A stretch of 64,000 nucleotides of DNA from Dyella marensis (GTDB lineage: Bacteria; Pseudomonadota; Gammaproteobacteria; Xanthomonadales; Rhodanobacteraceae). The notes under the pieces are model-generated. The model was not told the origin of the DNA and ran no database searches. It worked only from the letters and a program-made list of their open reading frames with translations. Positions 44,446 through 52,320 of this stretch are shown in pieces (position 1 is the first letter of the stretch; each line of letters starts with the position of its first letter). Where the stretch lies: the NCBI RefSeq assembly GCF_900112865.1, contig NZ_FONH01000004.1, forward strand, positions 79,112 to 143,111. Direction: 5' to 3'. A program made the translations under genes and the position numbers.

Positions 44446-46529
44446 GCCGTGGTTGCGCTCTTCTCGCGCTCGCCGCGCCCGACGATGTGCGCCAGCGTGT
44501 TGACGTTGTCCACCAGCCGGTCGCTGATGCGCTCCAGCAGTTCCGCCGCGCGGCGGTCCTCGGCCATGGCCAGCAGCGAGGCCAGGCTGCGCTGCAGGGC
44601 GCGCAGGTCGGGCAGGTCGGTGGGGGACTGGTGGTCGCGCAAGGCGGTGGCGATGGTGTGCAGGGCGGCGGCGGTGTGTTCGGCGAAGGCGCCGATCTCG
44701 GTGGCTTCGGGCAGCGCGTCGTGGTCGTTCATCACGGCTTCGAGCGTCATCGCCGTCCGCGCCAGGCGGTTGCCGTTGGCGAACAGGGTGCTGGCCAGAT
44801 CCATCAGGTGCGGCGGCGTGGCCGGTTCGGCGCGCATGCGGTCGAGCGAGGCCTGCGCATTGGTGCGCGCGGTGCGCGCGGCGGTGCGGGCTTCGCGATG
44901 CGCGTCGCGGCGGCCGGGGCGGGTCAGTGCCTGCAGGTAGCCGGCGTAGGCGTCGAGCATGTCGGCCAGTGCGGCGCGTGCGCGGCCGCGTTCCCAGGTC
45001 GGCCACAGCACATACGCCAGCAGCGCCATGCCGCAGCCCAGCGCGGTGTTGAGCACGCGGTCGGCCACCGCGGCGCTGGAATTGACGCCTTCGAACGAGA
45101 GCAGGATCACCACTGTGCCGGTCAGCGCGGCGACGGCGATGCCGTAGTGCGCATTGGCCAGGTAGCGGAACGCCATGCACAGCACCGCCATCACCACCAG
45201 GTGCGCCCATGGATCATGCGGCGTGAAGTGCAGCACCGCCGTGGTCAGCACCAGGCCGAGCACGGTGCCGACCACGCGCAGCAGACCGAAATTGAAGGTG
45301 GCGCCGAAGTCCGGGCGCAATACGATCGCCGCGGTCATCGGCAGCCAGTAGCCGTGCGGCAGCGCCAGCTTGCGCGCGATGAACAGCGCCGCGCTCAGGC
45401 ACAGGGCGCTGCGCACCGCATGGCGGAATGCGACCGAGTGCGGCGTGAGGTTGGCGCGCAGGGTGGCGAGTGCGGAATCCGAACGCAGCGCCAGCGGCAG
45501 CGGCGTTTCCGCGGCCGAGGCGCGCAGTTCGCCGCGGCTGCCGGCCCAGTTGGCGTTGCGCACCGCCGCGGCGAGCTGGCCGGACAGCGCATGGATATGC
45601 GCGGCCAGCCCTTCGCCGGAACCGCCGCGGCCGAGCAGGGCGTTCTCGCTCGCCTGCAGGGTCTGCAGCGCGCGCTCGGCCTGCTGCGGCGGCTCGGCCG
45701 CTTCCAGCGCATCGGCGATCGCGGCCAATACGCGCGCGGCGTCGCCGCGGAACATCGCATGCACGCCGGGATTGGCGCGCAGCTCGGCCATCGCGGTGAG
45801 TTCCAGGCGGATGCGCTCGGCGATCTCCAGCAGCACGCGGAACGCTTCCATCGCGCGTCCGCTGGCGTGATGGCGGCCGAGCAGGGTGTGCTGCAGCGTG
45901 GTCATCGCATCGCTGAGCGCCGGCACGTCGGCATCGTCATGGGCCTGCTGCCGCGCCAGGCTGGACAGGCCGCGATACACCGCGGCCAGGGCGTGCCGCT
46001 CCGGGCGGTAGCGCTGCAGCGGCCACGCCGCCACCGAGAACATGGCCAGCAGCAGGCCGCCGGCGAAGATCAGGCCGGCGCCGCCCAGCGCACCCGCCAA
46101 CGTGGTGGGCGAGGCCGCGGTGACCACCAGCAGGATCATGCTGGTCATGCCCACCCGTGCGATATCGGTGCCGAACACCACCAGCAGGCCGCCGCAGAAG
46201 CCGAACGCGGCCGTCGCCACCAGCATCGGCAGCAACTGGTCGCCCAGCAGGAAACCCAGCACCGAGGCCAGCCCCGCCGCCAGGGAGGCGAGCAACAGCT
46301 GCCACATGCGCTGGCGGTAGGGGCCGGGCTGGTCCGAGAACATGGTGTCCAGCGCACCCGCGGCGACGCCCAGGCCGATTTCCGCATGGCCGGTGGCCAG
46401 GCCAAGCCCCAGCGGCAGGATCACCGCCGCGGTATTGCGCAGCACCACGCGCGGCGGCACGTCGGGGCGCTTGGCGGTCAGCAGGCTCTCGATGACAGTG
46501 GCACGTAGCGAATAGCCGCTGGCGGGCAT
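44442..46529 (-). CDS. FUSC family membrane transporter (YccS/AaeB-like)
   Basis: 695 residues from the ATG at 46529. Two blocks of about five to six membrane segments (residues 30-165 and 365-500), each followed by a large cytoplasmic helical region, the FUSC/ArAE layout. Marks: GLGLATGHAEIGLGVAAGALDTMFSDQPGPYRQRM near residue 40, and YWLPMTAAIVLRPDFGATFNFGLLRVVGTVLGLVL in the second block. AaeB relatives export aromatic carboxylic acids, YccS is of unknown task. The neighbourhood of kynurenine genes makes export of an aromatic acid such as anthranilate plausible, but this is inference. The TAG stop codon is part of the REP element. Confidence 0.85.
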   Translation of the reverse strand: MPASGYSLRATVIESLLTAKRPDVPPRVVLRNTAAVILPLGLGLATGHAEIGLGVAAGALDTMFSDQPGPYRQRMWQLLLASLAAGLASVLGFLLGDQLLPMLVATAAFGFCGGLLVVFGTDIARVGMTSMILLVVTAASPTTLAGALGGAGLIFAGGLLLAMFSVAAWPLQRYRPERHALAAVYRGLSSLARQQAHDDADVPALSDAMTTLQHTLLGRHHASGRAMEAFRVLLEIAERIRLELTAMAELRANPGVHAMFRGDAARVLAAIADALEAAEPPQQAERALQTLQASENALLGRGGSGEGLAAHIHALSGQLAAAVRNANWAGSRGELRASAAETPLPLALRSDSALATLRANLTPHSVAFRHAVRSALCLSAALFIARKLALPHGYWLPMTAAIVLRPDFGATFNFGLLRVVGTVLGLVLTTAVLHFTPHDPWAHLVVMAVLCMAFRYLANAHYGIAVAALTGTVVILLSFEGVNSSAAVADRVLNTALGCGMALLAYVLWPTWERGRARAALADMLDAYAGYLQALTRPGRRDAHREARTAARTARTNAQASLDRMRAEPATPPHLMDLASTLFANGNRLARTAMTLEAVMNDHDALPEATEIGAFAEHTAAALHTIATALRDHQSPTDLPDLRALQRSLASLLAMAEDRRAAELLERISDRLVDNVNTLAHIVGRGEREKSATTA

Positions 46530-46681
46530 GGGTTCTCGTTCGCTCCTAAACGATTCGTGGATTCTGCCCGAGCCGGGCTGAAGAGGGTGGGAAGCCTTTC
46601 GCGCGCTTGGGAACACGAGCGCTTCCTGGCGGAAGTGCATAGGTCGAAGAGGCGGGCGCGATCCGGGCCATTCCGGTGCTC

Positions 46682-46706
46682 AAATCACTTGCAAGCTAAA
46701 TCACTT
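46682..46706. promoter_or_regulatory. Direct repeat AAATCACTT upstream of tetR-type gene
   Basis: AAATCACTT at 46682-46690 and at 46698-46706, 16 bases from start to start, 62 bases before the TetR-family start codon. The rest of the 46530-46767 spacer shows nothing else recognisable. It may be a binding site for a regulator; no consensus is known to match. Confidence 0.35.
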
Positions 46707-46767
46707 ACAGTAGGCCGCCGTGGCATCCCGGGAAGGAAGCCGCGGCTTAGCAATCTGGAAGGCCCAT

Positions 46768-47310
46768 ATGAAAACTGATCCATCCAATTTGATCGAGGTG
46801 TCGCTGTCGCTGTTTCGGAGCAAGGGATACCGGCGAACCTCGATGGCCGATATCGGCCGGGCGACCGGCCTGCTCAAGGGCAGCATCTATCACCACTTTC
46901 CGAACAAGGAGCGCTTGCTGATCGAAGTGGTGCAGCACGTCATCGGCCTGTTCGAGAACGGCGTGTTCACCGAGGCGCGGCGCGCCGACCTGAGCGAGAA
47001 GCAGCGCCTGGACGGCATGGTCGACGCGGTCGAGAGTTATTACATACAGCACCGCGTCTGCGCGCTGGTTCACTTATGGCCGGACGCGCTGCAGGAAAGC
47101 GACGAGGCGCGCGGCATGATCCAGCAGTTCTTCCGCGACTGGCGCGATCTGCTGGCCGGTCTATTGGCCTCCCGCTACGCGGAGGCGGAGGCACACCGCC
47201 TGGCCACGGACGCCCTGGCCCGGATCGAGGGGGCGGTGATCTGGCTGCAGATCGCCGGGGAGGAAGAGGCCCTGCGCGAATGCAGTAAACAGGTGCGTAA
47301 CTTGTTGTAG
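46768..47310 (+). CDS. TetR/AcrR family transcriptional regulator
   Basis: 180 residues from the ATG at 46768 (TGGAAGG upstream). N-terminal helix-turn-helix: EVSLSLFRSKGYRRTSMADIGRATGLLKGSIYHHFPNKERLL (in parts), about residues 10-55, the standard TetR DNA-binding domain. The C-terminal ligand-binding part, starting VVQHVIGLFENGVF, ends with AVIWLQIAGEEEALRECSKQVRNLL. The ligand is unknown. The downstream gene at 47407 is preceded by a perfect 20-bp palindrome, a good candidate operator for this regulator. Confidence 0.92.
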   Translation: MKTDPSNLIEVSLSLFRSKGYRRTSMADIGRATGLLKGSIYHHFPNKERLLIEVVQHVIGLFENGVFTEARRADLSEKQRLDGMVDAVESYYIQHRVCALVHLWPDALQESDEARGMIQQFFRDWRDLLAGLLASRYAEAEAHRLATDALARIEGAVIWLQIAGEEEALRECSKQVRNLL

Positions 47311-47352
47311 CTTCGCAAAAACCGCTTTACACGGCCCCATGCCGTCTGGTAG

Positions 47353-47372
47353 AAAACCAAACGTTTGGTTTT
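47353..47372. promoter_or_regulatory. Perfect 20-bp palindrome, candidate TetR-family operator
   Basis: AAAACCAAACGTTTGGTTTT, fully symmetrical without spacer, 43 bases after the TetR gene stop and 34 bases before the ATG of the heme-oxygenase-like gene. AT-rich in a GC-rich background. TetR dimers commonly bind such uninterrupted palindromes; the core ACCAAACGTTTGGT is a plausible site. As a single AT-rich palindrome without T-run it does not look like a terminator. Confidence 0.65.
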
Positions 47373-47406
47373 GGCTGTTCGTGCAGGCAGACCCAGGGGG
47401 AACACC

Positions 47407-48291
47407 ATGCATTCGTTGATGGCTGATCTGGATCAACCCCGCAGAAAGGCGATCGCCGCCATGCGGGCGAGCATCGCTCCGCATCTATGGCAACGGAATG
47501 CCGCCTTCGTCGAAAGCTTGAGGCAACTGATCGCCACGCATCCGGTGGCGCGGCATCGCGCCATCGGCGTGCTCAACAGCGGCGGGCTGGACCTGCACGC
47601 GATGCGCACCATCCACCTGGAATACCGCCACGCGATCGTGCAGATCTTCACCGACGCGCTGCTCGCCGCGCAGTTGCAGACGCGCCAGCTGGAGCCGCGC
47701 CTGCCGCCGGGCGCCAAGCTCGCGCCGCGCTTCCTGATCACGCTCAACGACCTGGACGAATTCGGCTTCCGTCCGGGCCTGGACGCGGAAGGCTATTACC
47801 GCGGCAATCCGGCCTATGCGCATTACCCGCTGTTCGAGCGCGTGCTGGACGATTACGGCATCGGCACGCAGCAGCGGCTGTCGTACCAGGCCAGCCGCAT
47901 CTCGCGTTCGGTGCGGCAGTTCCTCGAGCACAGCTATGGCGATTATCTCGACGTGGTGGTGCTGCTCGCCGCCGCCGAGGAAGAAGTGATCCTGTTCAGC
48001 CCGCCGCTGCGCGAAGCCACGCGCGCGTTGGGCATCGATGTCGACGACGGCTACTACTTCGTGCACGGCGTCAGCGAGGACGTCACCGCCGACGCCGCCG
48101 ACGACGACCACGAAAACGATCTGTGGCTGGCGCTCACCCAGGCGCTGACGCCCGAGCACTATCCGCGCGTGCAGTCGCTGTGCATGCGCTATTGCGATCT
48201 GTGGGACCAGTTCTGGACCGCGCAGCTGGCGATGATGCGCCCGGCGGCGGCTTCCCTGGCAGGCACCCAGGGGCTGGCTGAAGCGGTCTAG
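47407..48291 (+). CDS. Heme-oxygenase-like (iron-containing redox enzyme family) protein
   Basis: 294 residues from the ATG at 47407 (CAGGGGGAAC upstream). All-helical with possible metal ligands in separate helices: E and H in TIHLEYRHAIVQIF (about residues 67-80), E in FLEHSYGDYLDVVVLLAAAEEEV, and H in YYFVHGVSEDVTADAADDDHENDLW. This pattern is compatible with the heme-oxygenase-like diiron oxidase/TenA-like superfamily (Haem_oxygenas_2 type). The substrate cannot be read. The TetR gene and palindrome upstream suggest regulated expression. Confidence in the fold is moderate and in function low. Confidence 0.6.
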   Translation: MHSLMADLDQPRRKAIAAMRASIAPHLWQRNAAFVESLRQLIATHPVARHRAIGVLNSGGLDLHAMRTIHLEYRHAIVQIFTDALLAAQLQTRQLEPRLPPGAKLAPRFLITLNDLDEFGFRPGLDAEGYYRGNPAYAHYPLFERVLDDYGIGTQQRLSYQASRISRSVRQFLEHSYGDYLDVVVLLAAAEEEVILFSPPLREATRALGIDVDDGYYFVHGVSEDVTADAADDDHENDLWLALTQALTPEHYPRVQSLCMRYCDLWDQFWTAQLAMMRPAAASLAGTQGLAEAV

Positions 48292-48299
48292 CGGGGGCA

Positions 48300-48580
48300 T
48301 TGGGACGGAGGAAAGCCCAAGGACCCGGGTTTTCCTGCGGCGAACGGAAGCGCCGGGCACAGGATGTGCCATGGCTGATCAGCGCGCCGGGCGGGGTCAG
48401 CAAGGGGGCGGGTTCGGCGCATGAAGCGCCGGACCCGTACCTCGCATCGCAGCGCGAGGCAGGCTGCGACGGGTTTTGGCGATCCGCGCGACCGGGAGCG
48501 CGCGGACGCCGCCGCAAGGGGGAGGCTGGCGCGCTCCGGCGCGACGGCCTCCCAAGGGTGAATCGGGTGATGCCCATTTC
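48300..48580 (+). other. Structured intergenic region without ORF
   Basis: About 280 bases with a series of hairpins: GGCACA-GGA-TGTGCC (48356-48370 region), a long CGGGTTCGGCGC/GCGCCGGACCCG stem (about 48410-48440), CCTCGC/GCGAGG (about 48440-48460), CCGCGCG/CGCGCGG (about 48485-48506), and GGGAGGC/GCCTCCC (about 48520-48556). A plus-strand terminator follows at 48581. It is either the 3' UTR of the heme-oxygenase-like gene, a non-coding RNA, or a composite of dispersed repeats. It does not match RNase P RNA, 6S RNA, tmRNA, SRP RNA or a known riboswitch that I can recall. Confidence 0.45.
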
Positions 48581-48608
48581 GGCCCGTGTCTCTCACGGGC
48601 CTTTTTTT
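48581..48608 (+). terminator. Rho-independent terminator, plus strand
   Basis: GGCCCGTG (48581-48588), loop TCTCT, CACGGGCC (48594-48601), run of seven T. Orientation is plus, so it ends whatever is transcribed through 48300-48580, 290 bases after the stop codon of the heme-oxygenase-like gene. Confidence 0.9.
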
Positions 48609-48619
48609 GCGTGCTTGAT

Positions 48620-49186
48620 TTACGAGGCGCGGCCGCCGAACTCGCCGGTGGTGGTGTTCACCCACACCTTCTCGCCGTTGGTGATGTACTCCGGCACCTG
48701 GATTTCCACGCCGGTGCTGAGCTTGGCCGGCTTGGTGCGCTTGGTGGCGCTGGCGCCCTTCAGTTCCGGCGCGGTATCGACCACTTCCAGCATCACGCTG
48801 GTCGGCACCTGCAGGCCCACCGGCGCGTCGTCGATCAGCTGCACGTAGAAGCCCTCGGTGTCCTCGACGATGTAGCCGGCGTTGTCGCCGACCAGTTCCG
48901 GACCGAGCAGGTATTGCGTGTAGTCCTCCGCATCCATGAACACGAAGGCCTCGTCGTCCTTGTAGGAATAGTTGGCGGCGCGGCGCACCAGGTCCATTTC
49001 CTTCAGGTCGTCGTCGGCGCGCAGGCTGAGGTCGAACTTGCGTGCGCCGGGGATCGAATACAGGGTGAAGCGGAAGGTCACGTTGCCGCCGCGCGCGGTG
49101 GGCGAGCTGCGCTCGATGTCGCGCACCTGGTAGACCGTGCCTTCGTGCTCGACCACGTTGCCTTTCTTGACGTCGGAAGCTTTCAT
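48620..49186 (-). CDS. efpL: Elongation factor P-like protein EfpL (YeiP)
   Basis: 188 residues, EF-P fold. [36 protein letters not shown]: the loop that in EF-P is KPGKG is SPTARGG here, with arginine at the tip, as in EfpL/YeiP. The ending [28 protein letters not shown] is typical of the YeiP C-terminal domain. EfpL is reported to act on ribosomes stalled at some proline and non-proline motifs, in partial overlap with EF-P. The standard EF-P with modifiable lysine is at 15277. The gene lies between the terminator at 48581 and a GGGAATAG repeat. Confidence 0.93.
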   Translation of the reverse strand: MKASDVKKGNVVEHEGTVYQVRDIERSSPTARGGNVTFRFTLYSIPGARKFDLSLRADDDLKEMDLVRRAANYSYKDDEAFVFMDAEDYTQYLLGPELVGDNAGYIVEDTEGFYVQLIDDAPVGLQVPTSVMLEVVDTAPELKGASATKRTKPAKLSTGVEIQVPEYITNGEKVWVNTTTGEFGGRAS

Positions 49187-49197
49187 GGGCTTTTTTA

Positions 49198-49290
49198 GGG
49201 AATAGAGAATTGAGAACAGGGAATCGAAGCGCGGGCGAGAGAGTCTGGCAGGGCTTTGCTTTTGCTGTTCCCTGTTCCCGACTCCCTATT
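49198..49290. repeat. Inverted GGGAATAG-type repeat, second copy
   Basis: GGGAATAGAGAATTGAGAAC at the left and GTTCCCTGTTCCCGACTCCC at the right, an imperfect palindrome like that at 1639-1722. It fills the space between the efpL start and the SDR stop codon and so lies in the 5' region of efpL. Confidence 0.7.
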
Positions 49291-49293
49291 GCC

Positions 49294-50061
49294 TCACTTC
49301 GGCTGCAGGCGCACCGCGCCGTCGAGGCGGATGGTCTCGCCGTTGATGTAGCGGTTGGTGAGGATGAAAGCCACCAGGCTGGCGAATTCTTCCGGTCGGC
49401 CCAGGCGAGACGGGAACGGGATCGAGGCGGACAGCGACTCCTGCACCTGGGGCGGCATGCCGTCGACCATGGGGGTCCAGAAGATGCCCGGCGCGATGGT
49501 CGCCACGCGGATGCCGAAGCGCGACAGCTCGCGCGCCATCGGCAGGGTCATGCCGACCACGCCGCCCTTGGAGGCGGAATACGCGGCCTGGCCGATCTGG
49601 CCCTCGTAGGCGGCGACGCTGGCGGTGTTGACGATCACGCCGCGCTCGCCGTCCTCGCCCGCCTCGTTGGACTGCATCAGCGCTGCGGCGGCCTTGGCCA
49701 CGTTGAAGCTGCCGACCAGGTTGACCATCACGGTGCTGGCGAAGGTGCCCAGCGGCATCGGGCCTTCCTTGCCGAGCACGCGGCCGGCACCGAGGATGCC
49801 GGCGCAGTTCATCACCACGTTGAGGCCGCCCATGGCTTCGCGGGCCGCGGCGACGTTGGCCGAGACGCCGTCCTCGGAGGTCACGTCGGTGCGGAAGAAG
49901 TGGGCGCTGGCGCCCAGCGCCCTGGCCGCTTCCTGGCCCTTGTCCTCGTTCACGTCGAACAGCGCGACCTGGCCGCCGGCGGCGACCAGGTGCTGCGCCA
50001 CGGCGTAGCCGAGACCGGAGGCGCCGCCGGTGATGATCGCCTTGACCTGCTGGAGCTGCAT
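49294..50061 (-). CDS. SDR family oxidoreductase (3-hydroxyacyl-CoA dehydrogenase type 2-like)
   Basis: 255 residues from the ATG at 50061 (GAGGA upstream). Rossmann fold with TGGASGLGYAVAQHL (NAD-binding, residues 11-25), D40 region VALFDVNEDKG which indicates NAD preference, NCAGILGAGRVLG, catalytic VNTASVAAYEGQIGQAAYSASKGGV with Ser, Tyr and Lys, and IAPGIFWTPMVDGMP. The pattern NCAGIL...KEGPMPLGTF and IFxTPM is that of the HSD10/FadB2x group, which oxidises short-chain 3-hydroxyacyl-CoA or hydroxysteroids. It stands alone between a repeat and a REP element. Confidence 0.88.
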   Translation of the reverse strand: MQLQQVKAIITGGASGLGYAVAQHLVAAGGQVALFDVNEDKGQEAARALGASAHFFRTDVTSEDGVSANVAAAREAMGGLNVVMNCAGILGAGRVLGKEGPMPLGTFASTVMVNLVGSFNVAKAAAALMQSNEAGEDGERGVIVNTASVAAYEGQIGQAAYSASKGGVVGMTLPMARELSRFGIRVATIAPGIFWTPMVDGMPPQVQESLSASIPFPSRLGRPEEFASLVAFILTNRYINGETIRLDGAVRLQPK

Positions 50062-50108
50062 GGGTACGTCCTCGGGGATGCCGAAAAGCGGAATGGTAGC
50101 GCGGCGGC

Positions 50109-50198
50109 GCAGGTTGGGGTGAGCCAGGGGCGAACCCCAACAGGGCAGATGCCATGGCGAGGCCCGTTGGGGTTCGCCACTGGCTCACCCCAACCTAC
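50109..50198. repeat. GTAG-type palindromic REP element, copy 6
   Basis: The left end is GCAGGTTGGGGTGAGCC (one change from GTAG); the right end is GCTCACCCCAACCTAC. Inner arms CGAACCCCAAC/GTTGGGGTTCG. The last CTA (50195-50197) is the TAG stop codon of the GNAT gene on the minus strand. Confidence 0.9.
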
Positions 50199-50755
50199 AG
50201 CAGCGCTTGCCACTCGGCACGGTCGCGCAGCTGCGCGAACGGAATCACCGCCGTCGGCGGCACTGCCGGCGCCTGCAATTCCTTCTGCCACACGCCCACG
50301 TCCCACCATTGCCCCAGCTTGTAGCCGGCCTTGCGCCAGATGCCGGCGGGCGCGAAGCCCATCGTCTCGTGCATGGCCACGCTGGCCTCGCCCGGCATGG
50401 TGATCACGCCCACCGCCTGGTTGATGCCCTGCAGGCGCATGCCGTCCAGCAGCACGCCGTAGAGCCGGCGTGCGATGCCGCGGCGCTGGGCATCCTCGTG
50501 CACGTAGATCGAGGTCTCGGCGATCCAGTCGTAGGCCGCGCGCTCGCGAAAACGGCTGGCGTAGGCATAGGCGAGCAGACGGCCGTGTTCTTCCCACACG
50601 ATCCACGGGTAATGCGGCAGGCGTCCGGCGATGCGCTCGCGCATCGCGGCTTCGCCGGGCAGCTCCGTCTCGAAGGTGGCCATGCCCTGCAGCACGTGCG
50701 GCGTGTAGATGGCATGGATGGCGGCGGCATCCGCGGGAACGGCGATGCGGATCAT
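50195..50755 (-). CDS. GNAT acetyltransferase (phosphinothricin acetyltransferase-like, Pat/YncA group)
   Basis: 186 residues from the ATG at 50755, which overlaps the upstream GNAT gene (ATGA). MIRIAVPADAAAIHAIYTPHVLQGMATFETELP, YAYASRFRERAAYDWIAETSIYVHEDAQRRGIARRLYGVLL and MHETMGFAPAGIWRKAGYKLGQWWDVGVWQKEL are the marks of the phosphinothricin/methionine-sulfoximine acetyltransferase group (acetyl-CoA loop RRGIAR). Natural substrates are probably amino-acid analogues; resistance to such compounds is an inference. Last gene of a five-gene minus-strand operon. TAG stop from the REP element. Confidence 0.88.
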   Translation of the reverse strand: MIRIAVPADAAAIHAIYTPHVLQGMATFETELPGEAAMRERIAGRLPHYPWIVWEEHGRLLAYAYASRFRERAAYDWIAETSIYVHEDAQRRGIARRLYGVLLDGMRLQGINQAVGVITMPGEASVAMHETMGFAPAGIWRKAGYKLGQWWDVGVWQKELQAPAVPPTAVIPFAQLRDRAEWQALL

Positions 50756-51219
50756 GCGAGCACCTTTTCCATGCATACGCTCTGGGGATTGCTGCGATGG
50801 CTGCCGAACGGCGGGCAGCGGCGATAGCCGGAGCGTTCGTACAGCTCGATCGCCTCGGCCTGCGCGGTGCCGGTCTCCAGGCGGATGACGCGGCCGCCGC
50901 CGTTGCGCACATATTGCTCCAGCGCTTCCAGCAGCTGCTTGCCCAGGCCCAGCCCGCGGCAGGCCGGCAGCACGTACATGCGCTTGACCTCCAGGTACTC
51001 GCCTTCGTCCACGCAGGCGCCGCAGGCGACCGGCGTGCCGTCGACGCGCGCGGTCACGAAGGTGACGTTGGGCTGGCGCAGTTCCTCCAGCGCGACAGGC
51101 TGGATATTGGCGGTGGGGTAGAGCTCCGCCAGATAGCCGTCCAATTGCTGGGTCAGCGGCAGGATGTCGGGCGTACCCGGGTCCTCGATCGCGAAAGTGA
51201 GCTGGGGTCGCTTGTTCAC
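50752..51219 (-). CDS. GNAT family N-acetyltransferase
   Basis: 155 residues from a GTG at 51219, chosen because GGAAG lies 5 bases upstream and the GTG overlaps the stop codon of the upstream gene (GTGA). The GNAT core is clear: EGEYLEVKRMYVLPACRGLGLGKQLLEALEQYV with the acetyl-CoA loop CRGLGLGK, then VIRLETGTAQAEAIELYERSGYRRCPPFG. The acceptor is unknown. The stop overlaps the start of the next GNAT gene by four bases. Confidence 0.88.
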   Translation of the reverse strand: MNKRPQLTFAIEDPGTPDILPLTQQLDGYLAELYPTANIQPVALEELRQPNVTFVTARVDGTPVACGACVDEGEYLEVKRMYVLPACRGLGLGKQLLEALEQYVRNGGGRVIRLETGTAQAEAIELYERSGYRRCPPFGSHRSNPQSVCMEKVLA

Positions 51220-51821
51220 ATGTACTTCCAGTTGCGCTGCTTGCCCTCGGCCAGCCATTCCAGGGTGGTGGCGAGGCGTTTCTGGCGGGTGGCGCCGGTC
51301 TTGGCTTCGACGATCCATTCGATGTAGTCGCGTTGCATGCTGGCGGTAAAGCCTTCGAACGTCTTGCGCGCGGCGGCGTTGTTTTTCTGCGCGAGCAGGG
51401 CGGCAAGGTCGTCCGGTACGGGCAGGGCGGGTTTAGGCGCGGCCTTCGGACGTGCGCGCGTGGCGCCGCCTTCGATCAGCGTCATGGCCTTCTTTACGTA
51501 AGCGGTCAGTTCCTTCTTCGACGGCAGGTCGCGCACGGAAACGAGTTTGCCGAACTGGCCCATGCCTTCATCGGCATCGCCGGCCGTTTCGCCGAACAGT
51601 TCCTTGTAGTGCCAGAAATGCAGGCTCGCATGCTGCTTGAACGCCGCCATCCCGCACATCAGCGCGCCCCGGTAGCTGAAGTACGGCATGCTCCATTTCA
51701 GCGTTTCCTCCGCCTCGGGGCAGGCGGCATGCACGGTGGCGCGGATCTGTTCCAGGACCGGCCGCGCGAACCCGGCGGACTTGGCGATATACGCATCGAT
51801 GCGCGGATCGTGGCTGCTCAC
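51216..51821 (-). CDS. YdeI/OmdA-type protein with DUF1801 domain
   Basis: 201 residues from a GTG at 51821 with GAGGAGG five bases upstream. The first part is a DUF1801 domain (IRATVHAACPEAEETLKWSMPYFSYRGALMCGMAAFKQHASLHFW); the C-terminal third is the YdeI/OmpD-associated domain (LAQKNNAAARKTFEGFTASMQRDYIEWIVEAKTGATRQKRLATTLEWLAEGKQRNWKYM in parts). An Arg/Pro/Lys linker around residue 135 connects them. E. coli and Salmonella relatives are linked with antimicrobial peptide and bacteriocin protection, but the mechanism is not known. Third gene in the five-gene run, 10 bases after the upstream GNAT gene. Confidence 0.85.
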   Translation of the reverse strand: MSSHDPRIDAYIAKSAGFARPVLEQIRATVHAACPEAEETLKWSMPYFSYRGALMCGMAAFKQHASLHFWHYKELFGETAGDADEGMGQFGKLVSVRDLPSKKELTAYVKKAMTLIEGGATRARPKAAPKPALPVPDDLAALLAQKNNAAARKTFEGFTASMQRDYIEWIVEAKTGATRQKRLATTLEWLAEGKQRNWKYM

Positions 51822-51831
51822 GGCATCCTCC

Positions 51832-52320
51832 TCACAGCTCGCGGATAAAGAACTGGTCGCAGCTGAAATGCCCCGTGCCGCCCATCGGCCCGCACAGCGC
51901 GGTGAAGCCGCTGCGCTTGTACAGCGCCTGCGCCGCATCCATGCCGGTCAACGTTTCCAGGTAGCAGCGCTTGAAGCCGTGCGCGCGGGCCGCGTCCAGG
52001 CAGCGCTGCATCATCGCGCCGCCGGCGCCGATGCCGCGCGCCGCCGGCAGGAAATACATCTTGCGCAGCTCGCACACGTCCGCCTCGCCGTTCTCCAGCG
52101 GCGCCACGCCGCCGCCGCCGACCACCCGCCCGTTCACCTCGACCACGAAGTAAGCACTGCGCGGCCGCGCATAAGCGGCATGCATCGCCTCGACCTCGGC
52201 GTCATGGATGGCAAAGCCGGGGCCGTCGGCGCCGAACTCGGGCATCACGGCGCGGATGATGGCGGCGACGTCGGCATCGTCGCGGGGCTCGATGGGGCGG
52301 ATCAGGAAAGGCTGGCTCAT
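51832..52320 (-). CDS. GNAT family N-acetyltransferase
   Basis: 162 residues. MSQPFLIRPIEPRDDADVAAIIRAVMPEFG starts the N-terminal strand and helix; the acetyl-CoA motif is CELRKMYFLPAARGIGAGGAMMQRCLDAAR with ARGIGAGG, followed by CYLETLTGMDAAQALYKRSGF. The family of short GNATs near amidohydrolases is broad, so no substrate is proposed. The start overlaps the stop of the amidohydrolase gene (ATGA), giving translational coupling. Confidence 0.88.
   Translation of the reverse strand: MSQPFLIRPIEPRDDADVAAIIRAVMPEFGADGPGFAIHDAEVEAMHAAYARPRSAYFVVEVNGRVVGGGGVAPLENGEADVCELRKMYFLPAARGIGAGGAMMQRCLDAARAHGFKRCYLETLTGMDAAQALYKRSGFTALCGPMGGTGHFSCDQFFIREL

Noticed and set aside
48300..48610. Possible RNase P RNA, 6S RNA, SRP RNA or cobalamin riboswitch
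   Set aside because: Looked for the conserved cores (for example GGUCAGG-GGAAGCAGCC of SRP RNA or the cobalamin box) and found none; kept only as structured region.
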